A DNA stretch of 64,000 nucleotides from a bacterium (GTDB lineage Bacteria > Actinomycetota > Acidimicrobiia > Spongiisociales > ZC4RG35): contig JAPPLW010000099.1 of NCBI GenBank assembly GCA_028819345.1, forward strand, positions 72,503-136,502. Reading direction: 5' to 3'. The position numbers and the translations under genes were made by a program. Position 1 is the stretch's first letter. The number at the start of each line of letters is the position of its first letter. The notes under the pieces are model-generated. The model was not told the origin of the DNA, did not search any database, and was given only the letters and a program-made list of their open reading frames with translations. Shown one piece after another: positions 26,157 to 35,848 of the stretch.

Positions 26157-28078
26157 GTACGGTCCGGTTGGATGCGAAGACCCCACCAGGGCCCCTCGCC
26201 GACGCGTGGGACAATCACCGCTTCTCCCTCAAGCTGGTCAACCCCGCCAACAAGCGGCATTTCAAGATCATCGTGATCGGAACCGGCCTGGCGGGCGCCT
26301 CGGCCGCCGCCACCTTGGCCGAACTCGGCTACCAGGTCGACGCCTTCACCTTTCATGACACCCCCCGCCGGGCCCACTCCATCGCCGCCCAGGGCGGCAT
26401 CAACGCCGCCAAGAACTATCGAAACGACGGAGACTCGGTGGACCGGCTCTTCTACGACACCATCAAGGGCGGAGACTTCCGCTCCCGGGAAGCCAATGTC
26501 TACCGGTTGGCGCAACTCTCACTCAACATCATCGACCAGGCCACGGCTCAGGGTGTCCCCTTCGCCCGGGAGTACGGCGGGCTCCTGGACAACCGCTCCT
26601 TCGGTGGCGCCCAGGTGGCTCGCACGTTCTACTCCCGGGGTCAAACCGGCCAGCAACTGCTGCTGGGCGCCTACCAGGCCATGGCGCGACAGGTGGGACT
26701 GGGCACCGTCAAGCTGTGGGTGCGCACCGAGTTCATGGACGTGGTCCTGAAGGAAGGGCGGGCCGTCGGCGTTGTGGTAAGAGACCTCCTCACCGGGGAG
26801 ATCACCTCTCACTCGGCTCATGCGGTGGTCCTGTGCACCGGCGGTTACTCCAATGTCTATTACTTATCCACCAATGCAATGACCTGCAACGCCACGGCGA
26901 TATGGCGGGCACACCGTCGGGGAGCAGCCTTCGCCAATCCGTGCTTCACCCAGATCCATCCCACCTGCATACCGGCTGCCGAGGACTTCCAGTCCAAGTT
27001 GACCTTGATGTCTGAGTCCCTGCGTAACGACGGACGGGTCTGGGTCCCCGCCTCCCCCGATGACGATCGGCCGCCCCGACAGATCCCGGAGAGTGATCGG
27101 GACTATTACTTGGAGAGGGTCTACCCGGCATTCGGAAACCTGGTTCCCAGAGACGTCGCTTCCCGGGCCGCCAAGCGCATGGTCGACGCAGGCCATGGGG
27201 TGGGAGCAAGGAAAAACGGCGTTTACCTGGACTTTCAGGATGCGATCGCCCGGCTCGGCCGCGAAGCCGTCGCCGCTCGCTACGACAACCTGATGGAGAT
27301 GTACAACCGGATCACCGATGAGGATCCCTATCAGGATCCGATGCGGATTTACCCCGCTCCCCACTACACCATGGGTGGGTTGTGGGTGGATTACAACCTG
27401 ATGACCACCATCCCCGGGTTGTACGCCCTGGGTGAAGCCAACTTCTCGGACCACGGCGCCAACCGGTTGGGGGCCTCCGCCCTCATGCAGGGACTGGCCG
27501 ACGGCTACTTCGTGCTCCCCTACACCATCGGCGACTATGTGGCGGAATTCCTGAATGAATCCCCGGTTCCTACGACCGACGAGGCATTTGCCCAAACCGA
27601 AGCCGAACTCCGGGAGCGGATCTCCGGATTGCTTTCGATGAATGGCAACCGCACGGTGGACGACTTTCACCGTCAACTGGGCAGGGTGGTATGGGACGAG
27701 TGCGGAATGTCCCGAAGCGAGGAGGGCTTGGACCGGGCCTTGACCTACCTGCCTGATCTCTACGAGGAGTTCCGGAGTGACGCCCGGGTCCCCGGTGATG
27801 GGGAAAGCCTCAACCAGACGCTCGAGAAAGCCGCCCGGCTGGAGGACTTCTTCGAGTTGGCGATGGCTATGTGCGTGGACGCCCGGCACCGGGAAGAGTC
27901 GTGCGGCGGACATTTCCGGGTGGAGCACCAGACTCCTCAAGGCGAAGCGGTCCGTGACGATGAGCAGTTCACGATGGTGTCGGCGTGGTTCTGGACAGGC
28001 GACCCCACCCGGCCCTTGTTGCAGGAAGAGCCACTGGCGTTCGAAAACGTGCAGCTAACCACCCGGAGCTACAAATGA
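26153..28078 (+). CDS. sdhA: Succinate dehydrogenase / fumarate reductase flavoprotein subunit
   Basis: This is the catalytic FAD subunit, 641 aa. It has the dinucleotide fold [18 protein letters not shown], the covalent-FAD histidine in [17 protein letters not shown], and the active-site segments [10 protein letters not shown] and [10 protein letters not shown], then [21 protein letters not shown] 26153 overlaps the sdhC stop, and its own stop overlaps sdhB ATG, so the three genes are tightly coupled. It oxidises succinate to fumarate at the membrane. The long, non-classical form agrees with the single-anchor sdhC. Confidence 0.95.
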   Translation: MSTVRLDAKTPPGPLADAWDNHRFSLKLVNPANKRHFKIIVIGTGLAGASAAATLAELGYQVDAFTFHDTPRRAHSIAAQGGINAAKNYRNDGDSVDRLFYDTIKGGDFRSREANVYRLAQLSLNIIDQATAQGVPFAREYGGLLDNRSFGGAQVARTFYSRGQTGQQLLLGAYQAMARQVGLGTVKLWVRTEFMDVVLKEGRAVGVVVRDLLTGEITSHSAHAVVLCTGGYSNVYYLSTNAMTCNATAIWRAHRRGAAFANPCFTQIHPTCIPAAEDFQSKLTLMSESLRNDGRVWVPASPDDDRPPRQIPESDRDYYLERVYPAFGNLVPRDVASRAAKRMVDAGHGVGARKNGVYLDFQDAIARLGREAVAARYDNLMEMYNRITDEDPYQDPMRIYPAPHYTMGGLWVDYNLMTTIPGLYALGEANFSDHGANRLGASALMQGLADGYFVLPYTIGDYVAEFLNESPVPTTDEAFAQTEAELRERISGLLSMNGNRTVDDFHRQLGRVVWDECGMSRSEEGLDRALTYLPDLYEEFRSDARVPGDGESLNQTLEKAARLEDFFELAMAMCVDARHREESCGGHFRVEHQTPQGEAVRDDEQFTMVSAWFWTGDPTRPLLQEEPLAFENVQLTTRSYK

Positions 28079-28827
28079 ACATCACCCTGAGGGCATGGCG
28101 CCAGGCAGGCCCGTCGGACGAAGGCGGATTCGAGACCTACCAGGTTTCCGACGTGTCCTCGGACATGTCGTTCCTGGAGATGCTGGACGTGTTGAACGAA
28201 CGACTCACACTGGAGGGGCTGGAGCCCATCGCCTTCGACTCGGACTGCAGGGAAGGGATTTGCGGCGCCTGCGGGGTGATGATCAACGGTCGGGCTCATG
28301 GACCGCAGGCGGCCACAGCCACCTGCCAACTCCACATGAGGAGCTTCGAAGACGGCGACACCATCACCGTCGAACCCTGGCGGGCGGCGGCCTTCGCAGT
28401 CATTCGCGATCTGGTGGTCGACCGATCCGCTTTCGACCGGATCATCGAAGCTGGCGGCTTCATCACGGTCGCCACCGGTTCCGCCCCGGAAGCCAACCTG
28501 ACCCCGGTCCCCAAGGAGACGGCCGAGACCGCTTTCGACGCCGCGGCGTGCATCGGGTGCGGGGCATGTGTGGCGGCCTGTCCCAACTCCGCCGCACAGC
28601 TGTTCACCGCCGCCAAGGCCTCCCACCTCAGTCTCCTTCCCCAGGGTGGTGCGGAACGGTACGTCCGGACCGAGCGCATGGTGGACACCATGGAGCGGTT
28701 CTTCGGATCGTGCACCAACCACGGAGAATGCGAAGCCGCCTGCCCCAAACAGATTTCCATCGACTTCATAGCCATGATGAACCGCGACTACGTCAAGGCC
28801 AAGGTCAAGAACCGCGGAAACGCCTGA
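28075..28827 (+). CDS. sdhB: Succinate dehydrogenase iron-sulfur subunit
   Basis: This subunit carries electrons from FAD to quinone through three clusters. The [2Fe-2S] ligands are in [10 protein letters not shown] and the following Cys (TATC). The [4Fe-4S] motif is [12 protein letters not shown]. The [3Fe-4S] motif is [12 protein letters not shown]. It is about 250 aa. ATG 28075 overlaps the sdhA stop as ATGA. The alpha/beta hydrolase gene starts eight bases after its stop. Confidence 0.95.
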   Translation: MNITLRAWRQAGPSDEGGFETYQVSDVSSDMSFLEMLDVLNERLTLEGLEPIAFDSDCREGICGACGVMINGRAHGPQAATATCQLHMRSFEDGDTITVEPWRAAAFAVIRDLVVDRSAFDRIIEAGGFITVATGSAPEANLTPVPKETAETAFDAAACIGCGACVAACPNSAAQLFTAAKASHLSLLPQGGAERYVRTERMVDTMERFFGSCTNHGECEAACPKQISIDFIAMMNRDYVKAKVKNRGNA

Positions 28828-28835
28828 CGAAGACC

Positions 28836-29744
28836 GTGACTGCTCAGGAAGCCATGTGGGAGATCCCCGAACCCTCCGCCACACGCCAGGCGGTGATGGG
28901 AGACGGCACCGAGATTGCGTTGCGCCGTCATGGGAACCCGGATGGACCCAGGTTGGTTCTGACTCACGGCAACGGCCTGGCCATCGATCTCTACTACCCC
29001 TTCTGGTCTCTGCTGGCTGACGATTACGACGTGATTGTCTACGACCTCAGAGACCATGGTTGGAACGAGGTCAGCCCTCTCGAAACGCACAACATGCCCA
29101 CCTTCGTGGATGACCATGATCGCATAATGGAAGCCATCGACCAGCACTTCGGCGACAAGCCGAAGATTGGCGTATTCCATTCGATCTCGGCCTTGATCTC
29201 GCTGCTGTCGCCCACCAGGGGAAGCGGATTCGTCGGGCGCTTCTTGTTCGATCCCCCCCTCTGCAAGCCGGGGAGAAGTTACCAGCAGATGGAGGAGGCC
29301 GCCACCCGCACCGCTACGCTCACCCGGCGGCGCGCGGAGCGGTTTTCCACCCTGGAGGACTTCTCGTTTCTCCTTGGATTCGTTCCGTTATTCTCTCGCG
29401 TCGTCCCTGGCGTGCTCGACCTGATGGCCAGGACGACCCTCCGTGAAAGCGAAGGTCGGCAGGGGTACGAATTGAGGTGTCCCAAGGAATACGAGGCTCG
29501 GATCGTCGAGTACGCAGGCGTCTTCTCGGTGATGGTTGACTTCGACACCCTGGCGTCGCCCACCAAGGTCATGGGCGCAGATCCCACGCTTCCCTTCTCC
29601 TACCTCCCCACTCTCGATCTGAGTGACATCCTGACCGTCGACTACGACTTCCTACCCGAAGCCACCCACTTCCTTCAACTTGAAGAACCTGAGGAATGCG
29701 CCGCGGCGCTGCGGGAGTTCATCGACGACATCCTGGAAGGCTGA
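28836..29744 (+). CDS. Alpha/beta hydrolase, copy A (sdh operon)
   Basis: This is a 302-aa alpha/beta-hydrolase-fold protein. HGNGLAIDLYYPFWSLL contains the oxyanion-hole HGxG-like motif. The nucleophile elbow reads FHSISALISLL, so the usual GxSxG glycines are replaced. The final His is in ATHFLQLE. It begins at GTG 28836 (VTAQEAMWEIPEP), eight bases after sdhB, and is probably co-transcribed with sdhCAB. A second copy of the same family, roughly 60 percent identical by eye and with a matching N-terminus, lies at 34867. I do not know the substrate. Confidence 0.8.
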   Translation: MTAQEAMWEIPEPSATRQAVMGDGTEIALRRHGNPDGPRLVLTHGNGLAIDLYYPFWSLLADDYDVIVYDLRDHGWNEVSPLETHNMPTFVDDHDRIMEAIDQHFGDKPKIGVFHSISALISLLSPTRGSGFVGRFLFDPPLCKPGRSYQQMEEAATRTATLTRRRAERFSTLEDFSFLLGFVPLFSRVVPGVLDLMARTTLRESEGRQGYELRCPKEYEARIVEYAGVFSVMVDFDTLASPTKVMGADPTLPFSYLPTLDLSDILTVDYDFLPEATHFLQLEEPEECAAALREFIDDILEG

Positions 29745-29785
29745 CACCTCGCTCGATCAGCGGATCAGGGGAACCGGGACTTTTC

Positions 29786-32761
29786 TCAGGAACCCTCCAC
29801 TCTCACGGTGATGATGTCCATCCCGTGATACTTCTGGTGCCGGAAATCGGAGGCATAGTGGCGCAGGAGCCGAAAGGAGATCTCCCTCTCGTCCCATGTC
29901 TGAAGCTCGTCATCGAGATATGCCAACCGGTCTTGGAGGTTCTCTTCCTCCACAACCGTGACGAACTCCAGTTCAATGGCTCCCCCTTCGGGGTAGGCCA
30001 AGAGGATCAGCCGCGGCGTCTTGCCGTCCTGGTACCGGTTGGAAGGCGCCAACAGGCTGGCTAAGGCTTCTTCCCCCGCCGAACACAACCGCCGGGTTGA
30101 AGGAGCGGCCCAACCCCTTTGGCAGGCCAGGTCCTGAAGAAACCCGTCGATCAAGGAGAAAGACGATCCGTCCAGAGCCGTCCGGAGCCGTTTGGGCCGG
30201 CCACGGCTCAGCTTCAGGAACAGTGACAATCCCACCGCGGTGACCGCGCCCAGGGTGAGGCCGTCACCCAGCAGCAGATCCCAAGGCTCCTCCAAAACAC
30301 CCTCCAGAACGTTGCGCTGCAACATGCCGACTCCCACCGCGTAGGACAGGCCCACCATCACGATGTTCTGCGGACTGAGACCGGCCTGGGAAACGGTGCG
30401 CAGACCCTCCATGATCACGGTCACGGTGGGAGGCCCGACCTCCATGCCCTCCAGAAACTCCTCCAACTCGATCAGGGCCGGTTCCACCAACGCGCTGTGA
30501 AACGCCCGCGTGGTATTGAGCCTTCTGGCCCGGACCCCCTCTGATTCAAAGTCCCTCAAGATGGCCTCGATCTCTTCTATCGGGCCGCTGACCACTTGGT
30601 GGGCGCCGTTGTCAGCAGATACGCTCAACCCCAAACCGCCTGACTCCCCGTTCCGCGCCTCGACCGCCGCCGCCACCCGCTCCGCGGATGCGAAGACCGC
30701 GGCCATTGCGCCCGGCTCTGTTCCCGACAACAGCCTCCCTCGCGCCGCGGCTAACCGCATCCCGTCTTCCAGGCTGAACACCCCCGCGGCCTGCGACGCC
30801 GCCAACTCCCCGACGCTGTGCCCCATCACCACGCTGGGGTGAATGCCGACACTCGACCAAAGCGCGGTCAAGGCGCACTCCAACGCATAGAGCGCAGGCT
30901 GCTCCCAAGCCGTGTCGCCCAGGTCTCCCGCCGCTCCCTCTCGACCGAACATGACGTCCAGCAGAGATGCGCCCGTCTCGGATTCGAACACCTCCTCGCA
31001 GCGGTCGAGAACCGCCCTTGCCACCGGCTCGGTCTCGTAGAGGTCCCGTCCCATACCCACCCACTGGCTTCCCTGCCCGGTATAGACAAACCCAACCTTG
31101 CCCGGGTTCAGCGCCTCGTTTCCCGCGCCGGCCTGCGAGAGTCCTCCCAACTGCTCCCGCAGGGAGTCGACGTCCCCGAACACAATGCCTGCCCTGTGGG
31201 CGAAATGACTCCGCCCGACACCCGCCGTCCAGGACATATCCGAAAGGACCGGGTCGAGGCCGGCGTCCCGGAGGTCAGCCTCGGCGGCCCGATCGTCCAG
31301 CCAAGCCAGGTAACGCTCGGCAAGTTCCCGGAAGGCGCGGTCCGACTTGGCGGACAACGGGAGAAGACGGGTCCGGCGGGGCCGGGAGATCCCCACAGTC
31401 CCGGGAGCGGCTGCCGGCAAGTGTTCTCCGAGTTCATCATCCTCGCTGGGGGGATACTCTTCCACCACGATGTGGGCGTTGGTGCCGGATATCCCGAACG
31501 AGTTCACGCCCGCCAGTCGAGGGCGCTTGGGGCCGGACGGCCAGTCCATCATGGTCGAGGTCACCTGAAGAGGCAGTCGTTCCCAGTCGATGCTGGGGCT
31601 TGGATTGCGGAAGTGGAGATGCTTGGGGATCACCCCCTGGTTCACCACCAGGGCCGCCTTGATCAGCCCGGCGATTCCGGCAGCCGATTCCAGATGGCCG
31701 ATGTTGGTTTTCACCGAACCGATGAGGAGGGGACGGTCGGCTTGGCGGCCGGGACCGAAGACGTTCCCCACGGCATTGATCTCGATGGGATCGCCCACGG
31801 CGGTTCCGGTCCCGTGCGCCTCCAGGTAATCAATCTCGGAAGGCGTCACTCCCGCCTCGGAGATAGCGGTCTCCATCACCTGCTCCAGTGACGGCGTATT
31901 CGGGACGGTCAACCCGGTGCTGGCCCCGCCGTGGTTCACCGCCGCTCCGCGGATGACGGCCCAGATGCGGTCTCCATCGGCCTCGGCCTCCCTCAACCTC
32001 TTCAGGACGACTACCCCGCACCCCTCACCCCGCACATACCCGTTGGCGGAGGCATCGAATGCCTTGCACTGCCCATCGGGGGAAAGCATCATCGCATCCG
32101 CCCGCAACTCATAGATCCGAGTGTTCAAGATGGCCTGGACCCCGCCCACAATGGCCAGATCGGCCTTGCCCTGCTGGAGGTCCGCCACCCCGTCATGCAC
32201 CGCCACCAGGGACGAGGCGCAGGCGGCGTCGACGGCTTTCGCAGGCCCGACCAGACCTAGGACGAAAGAGACCCGTCCGCTGGCGCCGTTGAGGTTTGTG
32301 CCGCTCAGAGCGTACAGGGAACCGGCCGCCTCGGCGGGCTTGTCCGATTCAACAACCAGCATCCGGTACTCGTCATTGCTGATCCCCGTGTACACGCCCG
32401 TTCGGGTGCCTCTCAGCCTTTCCGGGTCGATACAGGCATCCTCCAATGCCTGCCAGCCCACCTCCAGCATCATGCGTTGCTGCGGGTCCAGGAGTTGTGC
32501 TTCCACCGGGGAGATGCGGAAGAAGGCTGCGTCGAATTGCTCAATCCCGTCCACGAACGCGCCGAATCGGCATGCCTCGTTCCGGGCGGAGGGATCAGCG
32601 AAGAGATCACCCAGACGGTCTCCACCGGAACCGGGAAGGCCCTCGGTCACGGTGTTCTTGCCCTCTAAGAGAAGTTGCCAGAAGGCGTCCAAGTCGTCCG
32701 CGCCGGGGAATTTGCAGGCCATTCCGACAATGGCTATCGGCTCTGCGGCCTGTCCTCTCAT
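29786..32761 (-). CDS. Type I polyketide synthase KS-AT fused in frame to NCS2-permease-like tail and HATPase-like domain
   Basis: Residues 1-435 are a complete ketosynthase: Cys181 in DAACASSL, His316 in EAHGTGT, His356 in NIGHLESA. A linker follows, then an acyltransferase from about 555 with Ser649 in GHSVGE and His755 in AFHS, suggesting malonyl-CoA. The acyltransferase stops short at about 782 (PPTVTVI), where the family would continue SNVTG. From there the frame continues as EGLRTVSQAGLSPQNIVMVG and two hydrophobic helices ending near 850, which looks like the C-terminal end of an NCS2 xanthine/uracil permease. Residues 865-991 look like a degenerate RsbW-type HATPase. No ACP or reductive domain is present. 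It is either a genuine deletion fusion or a misassembly; the join is near 30415. Confidence 0.75.
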   Translation of the reverse strand: MRGQAAEPIAIVGMACKFPGADDLDAFWQLLLEGKNTVTEGLPGSGGDRLGDLFADPSARNEACRFGAFVDGIEQFDAAFFRISPVEAQLLDPQQRMMLEVGWQALEDACIDPERLRGTRTGVYTGISNDEYRMLVVESDKPAEAAGSLYALSGTNLNGASGRVSFVLGLVGPAKAVDAACASSLVAVHDGVADLQQGKADLAIVGGVQAILNTRIYELRADAMMLSPDGQCKAFDASANGYVRGEGCGVVVLKRLREAEADGDRIWAVIRGAAVNHGGASTGLTVPNTPSLEQVMETAISEAGVTPSEIDYLEAHGTGTAVGDPIEINAVGNVFGPGRQADRPLLIGSVKTNIGHLESAAGIAGLIKAALVVNQGVIPKHLHFRNPSPSIDWERLPLQVTSTMMDWPSGPKRPRLAGVNSFGISGTNAHIVVEEYPPSEDDELGEHLPAAAPGTVGISRPRRTRLLPLSAKSDRAFRELAERYLAWLDDRAAEADLRDAGLDPVLSDMSWTAGVGRSHFAHRAGIVFGDVDSLREQLGGLSQAGAGNEALNPGKVGFVYTGQGSQWVGMGRDLYETEPVARAVLDRCEEVFESETGASLLDVMFGREGAAGDLGDTAWEQPALYALECALTALWSSVGIHPSVVMGHSVGELAASQAAGVFSLEDGMRLAAARGRLLSGTEPGAMAAVFASAERVAAAVEARNGESGGLGLSVSADNGAHQVVSGPIEEIEAILRDFESEGVRARRLNTTRAFHSALVEPALIELEEFLEGMEVGPPTVTVIMEGLRTVSQAGLSPQNIVMVGLSYAVGVGMLQRNVLEGVLEEPWDLLLGDGLTLGAVTAVGLSLFLKLSRGRPKRLRTALDGSSFSLIDGFLQDLACQRGWAAPSTRRLCSAGEEALASLLAPSNRYQDGKTPRLILLAYPEGGAIELEFVTVVEEENLQDRLAYLDDELQTWDEREISFRLLRHYASDFRHQKYHGMDIITVRVEGS

Positions 32762-32887
32762 CGCCTCACGCTGCCAGTCCCCCTATGACGATCTCTCCCG
32801 GAACCTTCACGGTCTCCGAATGCATTCATGGCACACACATTTTAGCTATTCGGCCACAGAGATGGCTTGGACCTGCTTCTCGGTCGG

Positions 32888-33871
32888 TTACCGAGTGATG
32901 AGGGCGCGGAGTTCGGGCAGGACTTCTTTCTCCACTATTTCCAGGGTGCGGTCGGGGTTGACGGAGGCGATCTGGATGGCCACGTAGTCGGCGCCTATCT
33001 CGGTGACCAGCGGCCGGTAGACCTCGATCAGGTCCTCGGTGGTGGCGGCGAGCGTGTACTTGCCGAGAATCTCCGCTCGGTCCATGGAGTCGGCTCGCTC
33101 CCTCAGCACCATGGGGTCGACGGCCTGCAGTCGCCCGGGCGCGCGCAGGCCTCGCATGCTGCCCAGGGCTTCCCATGCCTCCGACTCGTCCCCGGCCAGA
33201 ACACACCAGCGGGTGGTCATCAAAGTTCCCGGACGTCCCCACTTCTCTGCCGAGGCGCGAAAGGGTCCGATCACCCTCTCTATAGTGTCCGCCGGGTCCT
33301 TGACACTGGTGATCAGCCCATCGGACCGCCTGCCGGCAAACGTAGCCGACTGCGGACCTCCGGCAGCCATCCAGATGGGTGTCTTGCGGGGCGGGGGGCT
33401 GTACAGCTTGGCCTTGTCGGTTGTGTACCAGTCGCCTGAGAAGTCAAGCTTCTCCCCCGCCAACAAACGGTGCATGATCTCCAGGGCCTCCCGCATTCTC
33501 CTGATGCGTTCCCGGTAGTCACCGAAGCGGAAGCCCAAGGGCCCCTCGTTGATGTTCTCACCGGTACCCACACCCAACACGAACTTCCCTCCGGACAGTC
33601 GGTCCACAGTCGCCGCCGCCTGTGCCACCAGGGCGGGGTGATAGTGATAGAGAGGACAGGTCACGGAAGTGGCCAGTTCGGCGTCGGTTCGGGCCGCCAC
33701 CGCCCCCAGCCAGGACCAGACGAAACCCGAAGCGCAATTGTCGTCGACCCAGGGATGGAAGTGGTCGGACCCCAGAATCATGTCAAAACCGGCTTCCTCC
33801 GCCCGCACCGCCTGGTCGACCAGGACCTCGGGCTGATAGGACTCATGGCTGCACAACCAGGCAAACTTCAA
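32888..33871 (-). CDS. F420-dependent LLM oxidoreductase (glucose-6-phosphate dehydrogenase-like)
   Basis: This 327-aa TIM-barrel enzyme resembles the F420-dependent glucose-6-phosphate dehydrogenase (Fgd) group of the LLM class. It begins MKFAWLCSHESYQPEVLVDQ, followed by ILGSDHFHPWVDDNCASGFVWSWL, which holds the F420-contacting Asp and His, then VGTGENINEGPLG and MAAGGPQSATFAGRRSDG. The true substrate may differ from glucose 6-phosphate. It is divergent from the DapA-like gene and upstream of the polyketide synthase gene on the same strand, 126 bases apart. Confidence 0.88.
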   Translation of the reverse strand: MKFAWLCSHESYQPEVLVDQAVRAEEAGFDMILGSDHFHPWVDDNCASGFVWSWLGAVAARTDAELATSVTCPLYHYHPALVAQAAATVDRLSGGKFVLGVGTGENINEGPLGFRFGDYRERIRRMREALEIMHRLLAGEKLDFSGDWYTTDKAKLYSPPPRKTPIWMAAGGPQSATFAGRRSDGLITSVKDPADTIERVIGPFRASAEKWGRPGTLMTTRWCVLAGDESEAWEALGSMRGLRAPGRLQAVDPMVLRERADSMDRAEILGKYTLAATTEDLIEVYRPLVTEIGADYVAIQIASVNPDRTLEIVEKEVLPELRALITR

Positions 33872-33938
33872 TCTCTTGCTCCTTGAATCGATACCGGCCC
33901 AAGGCTACCGGCGGCGGAGAAGGCTATCATCCAACGCA

Positions 33939-34799
33939 ATGAATTCACTCCCGCGGGCAATGCCGGCCATCATCACTCCCTTCAATGACGAGCAGGAACT
34001 CGATCTCGACGCTCACCGCCACAACCTGTCCTTCCTGGGCGGACTGGGATACCAGGGCTTTGTCCTGGCCGGATCCACCGGCGAAGGACCCCTTCTCGAG
34101 CCCGGAGAACGACGCCGACTTACGGCCGCCTCCCGGGAGGGCGTCGGGGACGACACCTTCCTGCTGTGCGGGATAAACGCCGAGACGAATCGCGAGGCCA
34201 GACGCCAGATCAGCGAAGCGGCCCAAGGCGGCGCCGACGCCGCGCTGGTGTTGACTCCCACCACGCTGTCCCGCAATCGCACCAATTTCGTGACTGCTTT
34301 CTTCACGGACGTGGCCGACGAATCGCCCCTCCCTGTCTTTATCTATTCGGTGCCGCTGGTGACCGCATACTCGATTCCCTTGGACGCGGTGTGGGAACTG
34401 GCCCAACACCCCAACGTGGTGGGCATGAAGGACTCCAGCGGAGACGCCATCCGCATCCAGCGGACGCTGGCGGGACTCCCGGACAACTTCGCGCTGTACA
34501 ACGGATCGGCCCATTCGGTCACCCTGACGCTCGCCGCCGGGGCGCATGGCGTTATATTGGCGGCTGCCAATTACGTGCCGCGGCTGGGTCTGGAAGTAGT
34601 AGCCGCTGCACTGGAGACACCTCCGGGGGACATGAAGAAGCAGCATCGGCTGACAGCCGCCAATGACGGGGTGGCGCGGTACGGGATTCCCGGAGTCAAG
34701 GCAGCATCCGAGATGGTGGGACTGCGGGCCGGCCGTTGTCGGGCTCCCTTGCTGCCGGTCCCCGAGGACGCCCCGGCCGGGTTCGCCCATCTGCTCTAG
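33939..34799 (+). CDS. Dihydrodipicolinate synthase family aldolase/lyase
   Basis: This is a class I Schiff-base aldolase of the DapA/NanA superfamily, 286 aa. It has GSTGEGPLLEPGERR at the substrate-carboxylate site, the catalytic Tyr in FIYSVPLVTA (YSVP instead of YNVP), and the Schiff-base Lys in VVGMKDSSGD. A true DapA is expected near lysine genes; here the neighbours are an F420-type enzyme, a PKS and two hydrolases, so another 2-oxo-acid substrate is likely. ATG 33939 is used because upstream sequence has no family match. Confidence 0.88.
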   Translation: MNSLPRAMPAIITPFNDEQELDLDAHRHNLSFLGGLGYQGFVLAGSTGEGPLLEPGERRRLTAASREGVGDDTFLLCGINAETNREARRQISEAAQGGADAALVLTPTTLSRNRTNFVTAFFTDVADESPLPVFIYSVPLVTAYSIPLDAVWELAQHPNVVGMKDSSGDAIRIQRTLAGLPDNFALYNGSAHSVTLTLAAGAHGVILAAANYVPRLGLEVVAAALETPPGDMKKQHRLTAANDGVARYGIPGVKAASEMVGLRAGRCRAPLLPVPEDAPAGFAHLL

Positions 34800-34866
34800 G
34801 CAAGAGCGCCGCGGGGCTTTCTGCACCCAGCGGAACCCCAGGGCAGGTAAACAGGGTCATCGGTAG

Positions 34867-35778
34867 TTGACCCCCCACACGCAAACAGCGTGGGAGGTAC
34901 CTGAACCTCGTTCCGTTCGTACCGCCCGGATGGGCGATGGCACGAACATCGTCCTCCGGCGGCACGGGAACCCCGGGGAACCCCGGTTGGTGGTGTGCCA
35001 TGGCAACGGATTGGCCTCCGACCTGTACTACCCGTTCTGGTCTCTGCTGACCGGAGAATGCGACCTCATCGTCTATGACCTCAGGAATCATGGTTGGAAT
35101 GAGGTCACAGCCATCGGCAACCACAACATACCGTCTCTTGTCAAGGATCATGACCTCATCATGGAGACCATTGACAGCTACTTCGGGTACAAGCCCAAGG
35201 TGGGAGCCTTCCACTCCGTCTCGGCGCTGATCTCACTCCTCTCTCCCACCAAGGGGAGCGCCTTCGCCGGGCGCATCCTGTTTGACGCTCCGCTGTGCAG
35301 ACCCGGCCAGACCACTGAGGAAATGGAGGCAGCCACCGCCCGCAACGCGGCGGCCGCCAGAAAACGCAGAGAGAGCTTCGCCAACTGGGAAGACTTCTCA
35401 CATCGCCTTCGATCCGTTCCGGCTCTCTCCCGGGTAGTTCCAGGCGTCTTCGACCTGATGGCGAAGACAACCCTCCGCAAGGACCCGGGCAGTGATCATT
35501 ATGAACTGCGCTGCCCACGTGAATACGAGGCGCGCCTTGCCGAATACGGGGAGATCTACTCAGGGATGGTCGACCTGGGGGACTTGGCGTCACCGACGAA
35601 AGTGCTCGGCGCCGACCCGTCCATACCTTTCTCCTACCTGCCCTCCCTCGGCCTGACTGACATTGTTACGGTCGATTTCGACTTCCTCCCCGATTCAACC
35701 CACCTCCTTCAACTGGAGAAACCTGAGGCGTGCGCCGCGGCCGTACGGGACTTTCTGAACACAATCCATGATGGTTGA
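34867..35778 (+). CDS. Alpha/beta hydrolase, copy B
   Basis: This paralogue of the hydrolase at 28836 has the same length and architecture: HGNGLASDLYYPFWSLL, IVYDLRNHGWNEV, elbow FHSVSALISLL, final STHLLQLEKPEA. Identity is about 60 percent by eye, so the duplication is old. The start is TTG 34867, with CAGGG upstream; its N-terminus (LTPHTQTAWEVPEP) lines up with copy A (VTAQEAMWEIPEP), which supports the choice. The next in-frame ATG would remove 20 conserved residues. The two copies bracket the PKS, LLM and DapA-like genes. Confidence 0.8.
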   Translation: MTPHTQTAWEVPEPRSVRTARMGDGTNIVLRRHGNPGEPRLVVCHGNGLASDLYYPFWSLLTGECDLIVYDLRNHGWNEVTAIGNHNIPSLVKDHDLIMETIDSYFGYKPKVGAFHSVSALISLLSPTKGSAFAGRILFDAPLCRPGQTTEEMEAATARNAAAARKRRESFANWEDFSHRLRSVPALSRVVPGVFDLMAKTTLRKDPGSDHYELRCPREYEARLAEYGEIYSGMVDLGDLASPTKVLGADPSIPFSYLPSLGLTDIVTVDFDFLPDSTHLLQLEKPEACAAAVRDFLNTIHDG

Positions 35779-35812
35779 CTCCCCGACTGTCCAAAGCCGC
35801 CGATGATCCCAG

Positions 35813-35830
35813 CCGGCGCTCGGCCGCCGG
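35813..35830. terminator. GC hairpin between convergent genes
   Basis: CCGGCG (35813-35818) pairs with CGCCGG (35825-35830) around a six-base loop in the 70-base gap between convergent hydrolase B and the Wzt-like ATPase. There is no U-tract on either side, so it would be at best a weak or factor-dependent terminator. Confidence 0.25.
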
Positions 35831-35848
35831 GACTTGCCCCACTCGCTT

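Noticed and set aside
29745-29785. A rho-independent terminator between hydrolase A and the PKS chimera
   Set aside because: No inverted repeat of useful length and no T tract are present.
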